Made by a program: the position numbers and the translations under genes. Below, piece by piece: positions 1 through 5,236 of a stretch of 10,806 nucleotides of DNA (position 1 is its first letter; every line of letters starts with the position of its first letter). Origin of the DNA: Candidatus Omnitrophota bacterium (GTDB lineage Bacteria; Omnitrophota; 4484-213); assembly GCA_030640885.1 (NCBI GenBank), contig DAOWIN010000110.1, positions 1-10,806 of the forward strand, written 5' to 3'. The notes beneath the pieces were generated by a model. It did no database searches, was not told the origin of the DNA, and worked only from the letters and a program-made list of their open reading frames with translations.

Positions 1-2
1 GA

Positions 3-1031
3 GCAAAGAAACAGGGATTACCTCTACCAAATGTGTGGGGAAAGGAAGAGATAGATGTTGCCCGCAATCATACAGCTACTCATATTTTGCAAAGCGTTCT
101 AAGAGAAATTTTGGGGAAGCACATCAAGCAAGCTGGTTCCATTGTCTTTCCTTCTTATTTCCATTTTGATTTTATCCATCCTAAATCTTTGGCTAATGAA
201 GAACTATTCAGAGTAGAGGAAATGGTTAATGAAAAAAATATAAAAAATGATTCGGTGAAAAAGGAATTAATGCCTAAAAAAAAGGCGATAGAAAGCGGAG
301 CGATTGGTTTATTTGAAGAAAAATATGGGAAAGAGGTGACGGTTGTTTCTGTTGGTGATTATAGCAAAGAGTTTTGCGGAGGAGTGCATGTTAAAAGGAC
401 GGGAGAAATCGGTTTATTCAAAATAGTTAAAGAAAGTTCGGTAGGTGCAGGGATTCGCCGCATTGAAGCTGTAAGCGGAAGATTTGCTTACCAATTAATA
501 AAAAAAGGCGAAGATAGTTTAAAAGAGATTGCCTCGCTTTTTTCCACTTCTTTAGAAAAGACAAAAGAAAAAGCCGAAATTGTTTTTAAGGAAATGAAAG
601 AAATAAAGAAAAAAAATGAAAGATTTAAAAAGGAACTATTTTCTTACTACGCAAAGGATTTAGCAAAAAAAGTAGAACAAAATGTGATTATTGAGCAATT
701 TTCTGATTTTGATCTTTTAGAGTTGAGAGAGATTGTTGATGTTCTTGGAAAAAAAACAGAAGCGGGAATTGTCGGATTAGCTTCGGTAAAAAATAGCAAA
801 ATTTATCTAATAATGAATGCAAATAAGGATTTAAGCAAAAAGGTTCACTGCGGACAAATAATTAATGAAGTCGCCAAATTGATGGATGGTAAAGGCGGGG
901 GAAGAGCCGATTTTGCTCAGGCATCGGCAAAACGAGTAGAGAAATTGCCTGAGGCTTTAAAGGTTTGGAAAGAAACAATTAAAAAAAAGCTGCAAGTCGC
1001 AAGTCACAAACTACAAGCAAGATTAAGATGA
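3..1031 (+). CDS. alaS: Alanyl-tRNA synthetase, C-terminal part (5' end outside window)
   Basis: This is the editing and C-terminal half of alanyl-tRNA synthetase, which charges tRNA-Ala in the cytoplasm and hydrolyses mischarged Ser/Gly-tRNA-Ala. The frame is open from base 3, so the gene starts upstream; a GTG at 33 lies inside the domain and is not a start. Numbering from that GTG, the editing-site zinc ligands are visible as NHTATH (H13, H17) and C115-GGV-H119. The conserved motif is CGGTH, so Thr is Val here. TGEIG (123-127) and AGIRRIEAVSG (139-149) follow, then a Lys/Glu-rich coiled coil (about 155-210). The C-Ala (DHHA1) domain contains GKGGGRADFAQA near the end. The aminoacylation domain lies off the window. 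The last dozen residues (LQVASHKLQAR) are encoded by a 7-bp repeat patch and are probably not ancestral. Identity is very secure. Confidence 0.96.
   Translation, partial: AKKQGLPLPNVWGKEEIDVARNHTATHILQSVLREILGKHIKQAGSIVFPSYFHFDFIHPKSLANEELFRVEEMVNEKNIKNDSVKKELMPKKKAIESGAIGLFEEKYGKEVTVVSVGDYSKEFCGGVHVKRTGEIGLFKIVKESSVGAGIRRIEAVSGRFAYQLIKKGEDSLKEIASLFSTSLEKTKEKAEIVFKEMKEIKKKNERFKKELFSYYAKDLAKKVEQNVIIEQFSDFDLLELREIVDVLGKKTEAGIVGLASVKNSKIYLIMNANKDLSKKVHCGQIINEVAKLMDGKGGGRADFAQASAKRVEKLPEALKVWKETIKKKLQVASHKLQARLR
989..1023 (+). repeat. Heptad repeat patch, family A (ctacaag type), inside alaS 3' end
   Basis: About five degenerate 7-mers read gctgcaa, gtcgcaa, gtcacaa, actacaa, gcaaga. They lie in frame at the very end of alaS and encode its C-terminal tail. 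A related patch in the opposite orientation starts 28 bases downstream (1051-1082). The two arms match as an inverted pair at roughly two thirds of positions and could fold around the alaS stop codon. The same family recurs at 4970-4999. Confidence 0.7.
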
Positions 1032-1050
1032 AGTTTTAATTTTTGGTTTT

Positions 1051-1082
1051 ACCTGTAACCTGTAGCTTGAAGCTTGAAGCGT
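1051..1082 (-). repeat. Heptad repeat patch, family A, inverted copy before lptB
   Basis: On the + strand this reads ctgtaac, ctgtagc, ttgaagc, ttgaagc. The complement is the ctacaag/cttcaag type. The 13-base string aacctgtagcttg (1057-1069) is the exact reverse complement of 4987-4999, which shows that the patches belong to one family. It occupies most of the alaS-lptB gap and ends six bases before the lptB start codon. No clear Shine-Dalgarno site is left in front of lptB. Confidence 0.75.
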
Positions 1083-1087
1083 AAAAG

Positions 1088-1819
1088 ATGGACGCCCTAT
1101 TACGAACAGAAGAGTTGGTAAAAACTTATAACCAAAAAAAGGTTGTTAATAAGGTAAAAATTGAGGTGCATACCGGCGAAGTTGTTGGTTTGTTAGGTCC
1201 CAATGGTGCGGGGAAAACCACTACCTTTTATTCTATTGTTGGTATAATAAAATTGGATTCAGGAAAGATAATCTTCAATAATCAAGAAATAAGTAAAACG
1301 GCGGTTTACAAAAGGGCAAGATTGGGAATTGGCTATCTTCCGCAGGAAACCTCTATTTTTCAAAAGCTTACTGTAGAAGAGAATATTATGGCAGTTTTAG
1401 AAAACCTTCCCTTGGCGCAGTCACGCAGCGAAAGAAAAAAAAGATTAAAACAGCTCCTGGAAGAATTAAATATAACCTATTTAGCGGGAAATAAGGCTTG
1501 GACACTCTCAGGAGGGGAAAAAAGAAGATTAGAAATTAGTCGGGCATTGGTTAGCAATCCCTCTTTTATTCTTTTGGATGAACCATTCAGCGGGGTGGAT
1601 CCTATTGCGGTCGCCGATATTCAAGAAATTATTGCTCACTTGAAGCAAAAGGGAATCGGTATTTTACTTACTGACCACAATGTTCGTGAAACATTGGCAA
1701 TAACTGACCGTTCTTACATAATGGCAGAAGGAAAAATTTTAATCTCGGGAACCTCTGAAAAATTAGTTAACGACCCTCAAGCAAGAAAATTTTATTTAGG
1801 AGAGAAGTTTAAATTATGA
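1088..1819 (+). CDS. lptB: LPS export ABC transporter ATP-binding protein LptB
   Basis: LptB is the cytoplasmic ATPase of the LptB2FGC complex, which extracts lipopolysaccharide from the inner membrane and drives it along the Lpt bridge to the outer membrane. The 243-residue length is normal for LptB. Visible motifs are Walker A GPNGAGKT (37-44), Q-loop Q86 within GIGYLPQETSIF, signature LSGGE (140-144), Walker B ILLDEP (161-166) with E165 as catalytic base, and H-loop H197 in TDHNVRETL. FSGVDPIAVADIQ and the C-terminal FYLGEKF are LptB-specific rather than generic ABC features. The ATG at 1088 is chosen from alignment to the family. The upstream gap is a repeat patch, with no good ribosome binding site. 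Next comes hpf, an order shared with the proteobacterial lptB-rpoN-hpf-ptsN cluster, but rpoN is absent. Its presence argues for an LPS-bearing outer membrane. Confidence 0.95.
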   Translation: MDALLRTEELVKTYNQKKVVNKVKIEVHTGEVVGLLGPNGAGKTTTFYSIVGIIKLDSGKIIFNNQEISKTAVYKRARLGIGYLPQETSIFQKLTVEENIMAVLENLPLAQSRSERKKRLKQLLEELNITYLAGNKAWTLSGGEKRRLEISRALVSNPSFILLDEPFSGVDPIAVADIQEIIAHLKQKGIGILLTDHNVRETLAITDRSYIMAEGKILISGTSEKLVNDPQARKFYLGEKFKL

Positions 1820-1857
1820 TTGCACAGATTTCGGAAAGATTACACAGATTATCAAGA
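1820..1857 (+). repeat. Short repeat patch, cacagatt type (about 9-bp period)
   Basis: This starts at the lptB stop codon and fills most of the gap before hpf. The string cacagatt occurs at 1823-1830 and 1843-1850, with the related gaaagatt at 1834-1841 and tcaagat at 1852-1858. Units fit ttNNNNaga at roughly 9-bp spacing with one 11-bp unit. Copy number is low and the units are degenerate, so this is the weakest of the patches. Confidence 0.5.
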
Positions 1858-1881
1858 TAGTTATAACAAAGGGGGATAAGA

Positions 1882-2169
1882 ATGAATCTTACAATTACAG
1901 GAAGGCATTTTGAAATAAGCGATGATTTGAAAAAAGATATTGAAAAACGAGTCCATCGATTCAAAAAATACTTTGCTAGTATTATTGATGTGAATGTAAT
2001 TATCTCTCGGGAGAAAGAAAGATACATCGCAGAAATAATTTTATCAGCTAAAAAGATGATTCGTACAACTAAACAAGAAAATGCTGACCTTCATTTGTGC
2101 TTAAATAAAGCAACTGACAAAATAGAAGCACAGCTATCTCATTTAAAGGATAAGATAAAGAATAAGTAG
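1882..2169 (+). CDS. hpf: Ribosome hibernation-promoting factor, short form (HPF/RaiA family)
   Basis: This 95-residue protein has the single beta-alpha-beta-beta-beta-alpha domain of the HPF/YfiA family. These proteins bind the 30S subunit at the mRNA/tRNA channel and promote inactive ribosome dimers or stabilised 70S particles in slow growth. The pattern MNLTITGRHFEIS, then LKKDIEKRVHRFKKYF, then the acidic/basic strand EIILSAKK and the final helix DLHLCLNKATDKIEAQLSHLK is typical. The length matches short HPF; the long-form C-terminal dimerisation domain is absent. A strong purine-rich site (aaaggggga, 1868-1876) sits six bases before the ATG. It lies between lptB and ptsN, as in proteobacteria, where hpf is linked to the nitrogen PTS. 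Identity is secure; the exact HPF versus RaiA subtype is inferred from length and context. Confidence 0.93.
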   Translation: MNLTITGRHFEISDDLKKDIEKRVHRFKKYFASIIDVNVIISREKERYIAEIILSAKKMIRTTKQENADLHLCLNKATDKIEAQLSHLKDKIKNK

Positions 2170-2238
2170 GTTTTTAAACCCAAAAGGAAGCACACAGCGG
2201 TTTATATTGTTAAATATTTATAAATCGCAATTATTAAA

Positions 2239-2694
2239 ATGAAAATTGTAAATTTTTTGAATCAGAAAGCACTCAGCGCTAATCTTTTGGCAAAGGATAA
2301 GAAAGGGATAATTGAAGAATTGGTAGATTTATTAGTAAAGGCAGGAGAGTCTGAACAAAAAGATATCTTGATTAAAACCCTTATGGAAAGAGAAGCATTG
2401 GGAAGCACGGGAATTGGACAGGGGATTGCCATTCCTCACGGAAAGTCAGATACAATAAAAAAACTGACTGGGGCTGTAGGAATTTCGAGACGGGGTGTAA
2501 GTTTTAATGCTTTAGACGGCGAACCAGTTTATATCTTTTTTTTATTAGTTGCTCCTCGCGATTCTTCAGGCCCGCATCTAAAAGCGCTGGCAAGAATATC
2601 TCGTCTTCTTAAAGATAAGAATTTCTGTTTAGCCCTGCGGCAAGTAAAAGATGAAGCAGAATTATTGAAGGTAATAACTGCTGAAGACTCTTAG
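2239..2694 (+). CDS. ptsN: PTS EIIA-Ntr-type regulatory protein (PtsN)
   Basis: This 151-residue protein is a single EIIA domain of the fructose/mannitol class. It accepts a phosphoryl group from an HPr-type protein and signals metabolic state. The phosphorylated histidine is H67 in GIAIPHGKSD (62-70), preceded by REALGSTGIGQG, the standard lead-in. The segment EPVYIFFLLVAPRDSSGPHLKALARISRLLKD (95-126) is the conserved family core. No EIIB or EIIC domain is attached or nearby, so a regulatory role is more likely than sugar transport. It follows hpf by 69 bases and precedes hprK by 58. The ATG at 2239 gives the normal N-terminus, though no clear Shine-Dalgarno site is seen in front of it. Whether it belongs to PtsN or to a stand-alone FruA-like EIIA is inferred from the hpf/HPr kinase context. 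Confidence 0.92.
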   Translation: MKIVNFLNQKALSANLLAKDKKGIIEELVDLLVKAGESEQKDILIKTLMEREALGSTGIGQGIAIPHGKSDTIKKLTGAVGISRRGVSFNALDGEPVYIFFLLVAPRDSSGPHLKALARISRLLKDKNFCLALRQVKDEAELLKVITAEDS

Positions 2695-2743
2695 AAAGAA
2701 CAGCCCTGAACGGATTTTGCGAAGAGCTGTTAAAAAGAACAAA

Positions 2744-2750
2744 AGGGGAG
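2744..2750 (+). promoter_or_regulatory. Ribosome binding site for hprK (decides start)
   Basis: The purine run aggggag lies just before the ATG at 2753. It supports that start over an in-frame TTG at 2717, which would add twelve basic residues (RRAVKKNKRG) with no counterpart in HprK and has no ribosome binding site. The spacing to ATG is short (2 bases). Confidence 0.6.
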
Positions 2751-2752
2751 TT

Positions 2753-3313
2753 ATGGAAAATGAGAAAAAGATTACTCTTCATGGTACTATAGTAGATGTT
2801 TACGGAATCGGAATTTTGCTTACAGGTAAAAGTGGCACAGGAAAAAGCGAATGTGCTTTAGAGTTAATCGAAAGAGGCCAGCGTTTGGTTGCCGATGATA
2901 TGGTGTCAGTAGAAATTAAGGGTAAAAAAATCTTGATAGGCAAAAGTGCGGATGAATTGATAAAGCATTATATTGAAATTAGGGGGTTAGGGATTATAAA
3001 TGTGAAAGACATATTCGGAGTTGGCAGGGTGCGAAATCAAAAAAGACTCGGAATGGTAGTTTGTTTAGAGCAATGGAATCCAAAACATGAATATGAACGA
3101 TTGGGCTTGGAGGAAAAAACCTATACGATTTTGGGCATTGAATTACCATATTTAATAATTCCGGTACGTCCGGGAAGAAATATTCCGGTGCTCATTGAGG
3201 TTGCCGCTCTAACTCAAAGGGCGAAAAGAATGGGTTTGCACCCAGCTAAACAATTAGATAAAAAGATTTTAAAAAGGATGCAGAAAGAGAAAGGTTTGAA
3301 CGAGGTGTTTTGA
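2753..3313 (+). CDS. hprK: HPr kinase/phosphorylase, catalytic domain only
   Basis: HprK phosphorylates HPr on a serine using ATP or PPi and removes it with phosphate, which links carbon status to gene control. This copy has about 186 residues, against roughly 310 in the standard protein. It begins right at the catalytic domain (HGTIVDVYGIGILLTG) and so lacks the whole N-terminal domain. Catalytic features are present: P-loop GKSGTGKS (25-32), ADD (47-49), the EIRGLGIINV signature (75-84), LEQW (105-108) and IPVRPGRN (136-143). The C-terminal helical part after RAKRMGL is also kept, unlike in the short alphaproteobacterial kinases. The target gene ptsH, with an intact Ser48 site, lies two genes downstream. 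The P-loop and other core residues look functional. Domain loss could be ancestral or a local deletion; the clean start and ribosome binding site argue against a fresh pseudogene. Confidence 0.9.
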   Translation: MENEKKITLHGTIVDVYGIGILLTGKSGTGKSECALELIERGQRLVADDMVSVEIKGKKILIGKSADELIKHYIEIRGLGIINVKDIFGVGRVRNQKRLGMVVCLEQWNPKHEYERLGLEEKTYTILGIELPYLIIPVRPGRNIPVLIEVAALTQRAKRMGLHPAKQLDKKILKRMQKEKGLNEVF

Positions 3314-3405
3314 ACACTGATTACACTGACCCGCCTGAGGCGGGCTGATTACACTGATGTTTTTATCAGTGCCATCAGTGTTAATTTATCAGTGCCATCA
3401 GTGAT
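3314..3405 (+). repeat. 9-bp-period repeat patch, family B (actgattac/atcagtg), between hprK and yvcK
   Basis: The whole hprK-yvcK gap is made of cactgat/atcagtg units in both orientations. It begins directly after the hprK stop. The left block (3315-3359) has the form cactgattacactga, a GC-rich palindrome, ctgattacactgatg. It is followed by two direct 19-bp copies of tttatcagtgccatcagtg (3362-3380 and 3385-3403). CACTGAT at 3352-3358 and ATCAGTG at 3365-3371 can form a 7-bp hairpin. The yvcK start codon comes six bases after the last unit, leaving no visible Shine-Dalgarno site. Confidence 0.85.
3330..3344. repeat. GC-rich palindrome CCCGCCTGAGGCGGG
   Basis: Two perfectly complementary 7-base arms surround a single central base, giving a practical 6-bp stem with a 3-base loop. 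It is conspicuously GC-rich in AT-rich surroundings and sits inside a family B repeat patch. The reverse complement is at 8024-8038 in the same flanking context. It is not followed by a T run, so it does not look like a standard intrinsic terminator. Confidence 0.8.
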
Positions 3406-3408
3406 AGC

Positions 3409-4629
3409 ATGAAGTTAATTAAATGGTTATATCCGGGGATGCGTGTAAAAAGATGGATATGCTTATGTACTATGGGAATCATTATGATTGCCTCGGGAGC
3501 GGCAAGATGGGCTTCCACTGGATTCCCTATTAAGCAGTCAGGTTTTTTATTGGTGGTTGCCGGAATAGGCGCAGTAATTATAAGTATAGAAAAGATAATA
3601 AAGGTTTTTATAAGTGTTCTTTTGCCAAAGCAGGAAGAAAAAATAGTAGACATTATCTATCAAAAAAGGCAATTAAGATGGGGGCCCAGGATTGTAGTTA
3701 TTGGCGGAGGCACAGGTCTTTCCACACTTTTACACGGACTTAAGAAATATACAGATAATATTACCGCAATTGTTACTGTAACCGATACCGGCGGTAGTTC
3801 AGGAAGATTAACAAAACAATTTAATGTGCTTCCTCCCGGCGATATTAGAAACTGTTTAGTCGCTTTAGCCGAAACCGAACCATTGATGAAAAGTTTGTTT
3901 AATTATCGTTTCAAGAATGGCGAACTAAGCGGACACAGTTTTGGTAACCTATTTATTACCGCTCTTACAGAAGTTACTGGGGATTTTGAAGAAGCGATAA
4001 GAAAATCCAGCGAGGTTCTGGCTATTAAAGGAAAGGTGGTTCCTTCTACCCTTGAAAACGTTTCTTTGCTCGCCAAAGGAAAAAACGGAAGAATAATTGA
4101 AGGGGAAACAAATATTGCAGATACCAGTTTTCCCATAGAGAAAGTTTTTCTAAAACCAGATAACTGCCAACCTACTTTTGAAGCTGTTCAAGCAATAAGG
4201 GAAGCCGAACTTATTATTTTAGGTCCCGGCAGTCTATATACGAGCGTAATTCCCAATCTTTTAATCAAAAAGATTCAAAAGGCAATTAAAGAAAGCAAGG
4301 GAATTAAGGTTTATGTATGCAATGTAATGACCCAGACCGGAGAAACCGATGGATACAGCGCTTTTGATCATCTAAAGACATTAATCAAACACACTTATCC
4401 CCAGATTGTCAATTATTGTGTTATAAATAACGCCGCTGTTCCCGAGGGGCTTTTGACTAAATATAAACAGGAAAAGGCTTATCCGGTGCTTTCGGATACT
4501 GAGAAAATCAAAAGCAAAGGCTACGCAGTAGTAGAGGGTGAAATAATCGATACTTCCGACTATGTGCGGCATAACCCAGAGAAACTATCCGCGCTTTTAA
4601 TCAATCTTTTACAGAGAAATTTAATCTAA
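3409..4629 (+). CDS. yvcK: YvcK/CofD-like family protein with N-terminal membrane hairpin
   Basis: YvcK proteins bind UDP-sugars and are needed in Bacillus for growth on gluconeogenic carbon and for normal cell-wall synthesis; the fold is that of CofD transferases. Core motifs are VVIGGGTGLSTLL (96-108), TVTDTGGSSGRL (123-134), LPPGDIRN (141-148), HSFGNLF (176-182), LGPGSLYTSVIPNLL (271-285) and NVMTQTGET (305-313). The protein has 406 residues, about 90 more than the cytosolic Bacillus form. The surplus is N-terminal and holds two hydrophobic segments (about 16-34 and 45-71) separated by a short loop, so the enzyme domain is probably tethered to the inner membrane facing the cytoplasm. Longer YvcK proteins with such a hairpin are known to me from other phyla, for example cyanobacteria. 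In Bacillus yvcK lies near crh, an HPr-like gene; here it lies directly before ptsH. Start ATG at 3409 includes the hairpin; it has no obvious Shine-Dalgarno site. Confidence 0.92.
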   Translation: MKLIKWLYPGMRVKRWICLCTMGIIMIASGAARWASTGFPIKQSGFLLVVAGIGAVIISIEKIIKVFISVLLPKQEEKIVDIIYQKRQLRWGPRIVVIGGGTGLSTLLHGLKKYTDNITAIVTVTDTGGSSGRLTKQFNVLPPGDIRNCLVALAETEPLMKSLFNYRFKNGELSGHSFGNLFITALTEVTGDFEEAIRKSSEVLAIKGKVVPSTLENVSLLAKGKNGRIIEGETNIADTSFPIEKVFLKPDNCQPTFEAVQAIREAELIILGPGSLYTSVIPNLLIKKIQKAIKESKGIKVYVCNVMTQTGETDGYSAFDHLKTLIKHTYPQIVNYCVINNAAVPEGLLTKYKQEKAYPVLSDTEKIKSKGYAVVEGEIIDTSDYVRHNPEKLSALLINLLQRNLI

Positions 4630-4695
4630 ATTTTGGCAAATTTTTCAAAAGGACATAACTAAAAGAAATTTTTGCTAAAATTGAATTTAATCTAA
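4618..4695. repeat. 12-bp direct repeat flanking an imperfect palindrome at the yvcK-ptsH junction
   Basis: The 12-mer aatttaatctaa occurs at 4618-4629 (holding the yvcK stop codon) and again at 4684-4695 (ending on the A of the ptsH ATG). Between them lies an imperfect inverted repeat: 4629-4640 pairs with 4671-4682 over 12 positions, including one G-U pair. The arrangement resembles a small inserted element with a target duplication. Removing one repeat and the interior would leave a TAATG stop-start overlap between the genes. AT-richness makes chance a real alternative. Confidence 0.45.
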
Positions 4696-4964
4696 TGAAG
4701 TCAGTAAAAAAAAAGGTAATAATAAAAAATAAATTGGGTTTGCATGCACGCCCGGCTGCCCTTTTTGTGCAGTTGGCTAATAAATTTGAAAGCGATATTG
4801 CTATAAGGAAAGATAAGCAGAAGGTGAATGGAAAGTCAATTATGGGTGTGATGATGTTAGCGGCGGCAAAAGGGACTGAAATAGAGATAGAAACAAAGGG
4901 AAGTGACGCCTATAGGGCAGTAGAGGAGTTGGGGAAATTATTGGTAAGTGATTTGGAGGGATAA
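4695..4964 (+). CDS. ptsH: Phosphocarrier protein HPr
   Basis: HPr carries phosphate from Enzyme I to EIIA proteins through a histidine. In bacteria with HprK it is also marked on a serine. Both sites are visible in this 89-residue protein: H17 in LGLHARPAA (14-22) and S48 in VNGKSIMGVMML (44-55), the latter being the HprK target context. The end, DAYRAVEELGKLL, is the usual final helix. Length is standard. The gene sits between yvcK and the small acidic gene, with Enzyme I next after that, and the matching kinase gene is upstream at 2753-3313. An intact serine site beside a kinase gene strongly suggests that serine phosphorylation is used. No clear Shine-Dalgarno site is seen before the ATG; the upstream bases are the direct-repeat/palindrome segment. 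Confidence 0.95.
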   Translation: MKSVKKKVIIKNKLGLHARPAALFVQLANKFESDIAIRKDKQKVNGKSIMGVMMLAAAKGTEIEIETKGSDAYRAVEELGKLLVSDLEG

Positions 4965-4969
4965 ATAGG

Positions 4970-4999
4970 CTGCACGCCTCACGCTACAAGCTACAGGTT
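4970..4999 (+). repeat. Heptad repeat patch, family A, between ptsH and small ORF
   Basis: Four consecutive 7-mers ctgcacg, cctcacg, ctacaag, ctacagg run from 4970 to 4997. The segment caagctacaggtt (4987-4999) is the exact reverse complement of 1057-1069. The patch takes up over half of the 46-base gap between ptsH and the next gene. Confidence 0.75.
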
Positions 5000-5010
5000 G
5001 ATAGAAAAAG

Positions 5011-5220
5011 ATGAAACAGAATAAATTTCCACCTGGATGGAATAAAGAACGAGTTGAGCGTGTTTTAGCTTATTACGAACATCAAAGCGAAGAAGAAGCA
5101 GTGGTGGAAGACGAAGCAGCTTACGAAGAAGAGGGGCAGAGCATGGTAGAGATTCCTTATGAGTTAGTGCCGAATGTTCATAATTTAATTGCTCAACGCC
5201 AATTGCAGAAGCAGGAGTGA
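5011..5220 (+). CDS. Small acidic conserved protein of unknown function inside the pts cluster
   Basis: This is a 69-residue protein with no membrane segment or signal peptide. The first part, KFPPGWNKERVERVLAYYEHQ (5-25), is predicted helical. It is followed by a strongly acidic stretch (EEEAVVEDEAAYEEEG, 27-42), then VEIPYELVPNVHNLIAQRQ (46-64). From memory, small proteins of the form PPGW-x-ERV-x-x-VL-x-x-YE-x-Q with an acidic middle and a VP-x-ELVP-x-V-x-x-LIA end occur in many bacteria as uncharacterised proteins, and the shape (helix, acidic linker, short C-terminal helix) recalls antitoxin-like DNA-binding proteins. That is inference only. No toxin partner is adjacent. It lies 46 bases after ptsH, behind a repeat patch, and 16 bases before ptsI. 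The conserved motif pattern and tight spacing make it a real gene. Confidence 0.75.
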   Translation: MKQNKFPPGWNKERVERVLAYYEHQSEEEAVVEDEAAYEEEGQSMVEIPYELVPNVHNLIAQRQLQKQE

Positions 5221-5224
5221 TGGC

Positions 5225-5230
5225 GGAGGT
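5225..5230 (+). promoter_or_regulatory. Ribosome binding site for ptsI (decides start)
   Basis: GGAGGT lies six bases before the ATG at 5237. It supports that start over an in-frame TTG at 5189, which would overlap the previous gene and add sixteen residues not found in Enzyme I. Confidence 0.85.
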
Positions 5231-5236
5231 AAAAAA

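Noticed and set aside
2168..2238. Promoter before ptsN
   Set aside because: AT-rich strings resembling -10 boxes are present, but no convincing -35 partner with proper spacing could be picked out from the AT-rich background.
2699..2731. Inverted repeat AACAGCCCT / AGAGCTGTT between ptsN and hprK as a terminator
   Set aside because: The stem has a mismatch, the loop is long, and it is followed by an A-rich run and not by a T tract.
2717..2752. Upstream TTG start for hprK
   Set aside because: It adds a short basic stretch with no family counterpart and has no ribosome binding site; the ATG at 2753 has a purine-rich site in front.
3330..3344. GC-rich palindrome as an intrinsic terminator of hprK
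   Set aside because: No T run follows, and the same palindrome recurs at 8024-8038 as part of a repeat, so a mobile or repeat origin explains it better.
3314..3405. CRISPR array
   Set aside because: The repeats are short (7-19 bp), in both orientations, with no regular unique spacers and no cas genes nearby.
5189..5236. Upstream TTG start for ptsI
   Set aside because: It would overlap the preceding small gene by 32 bases and add non-family residues; GGAGGT before the ATG at 5237 settles the start.
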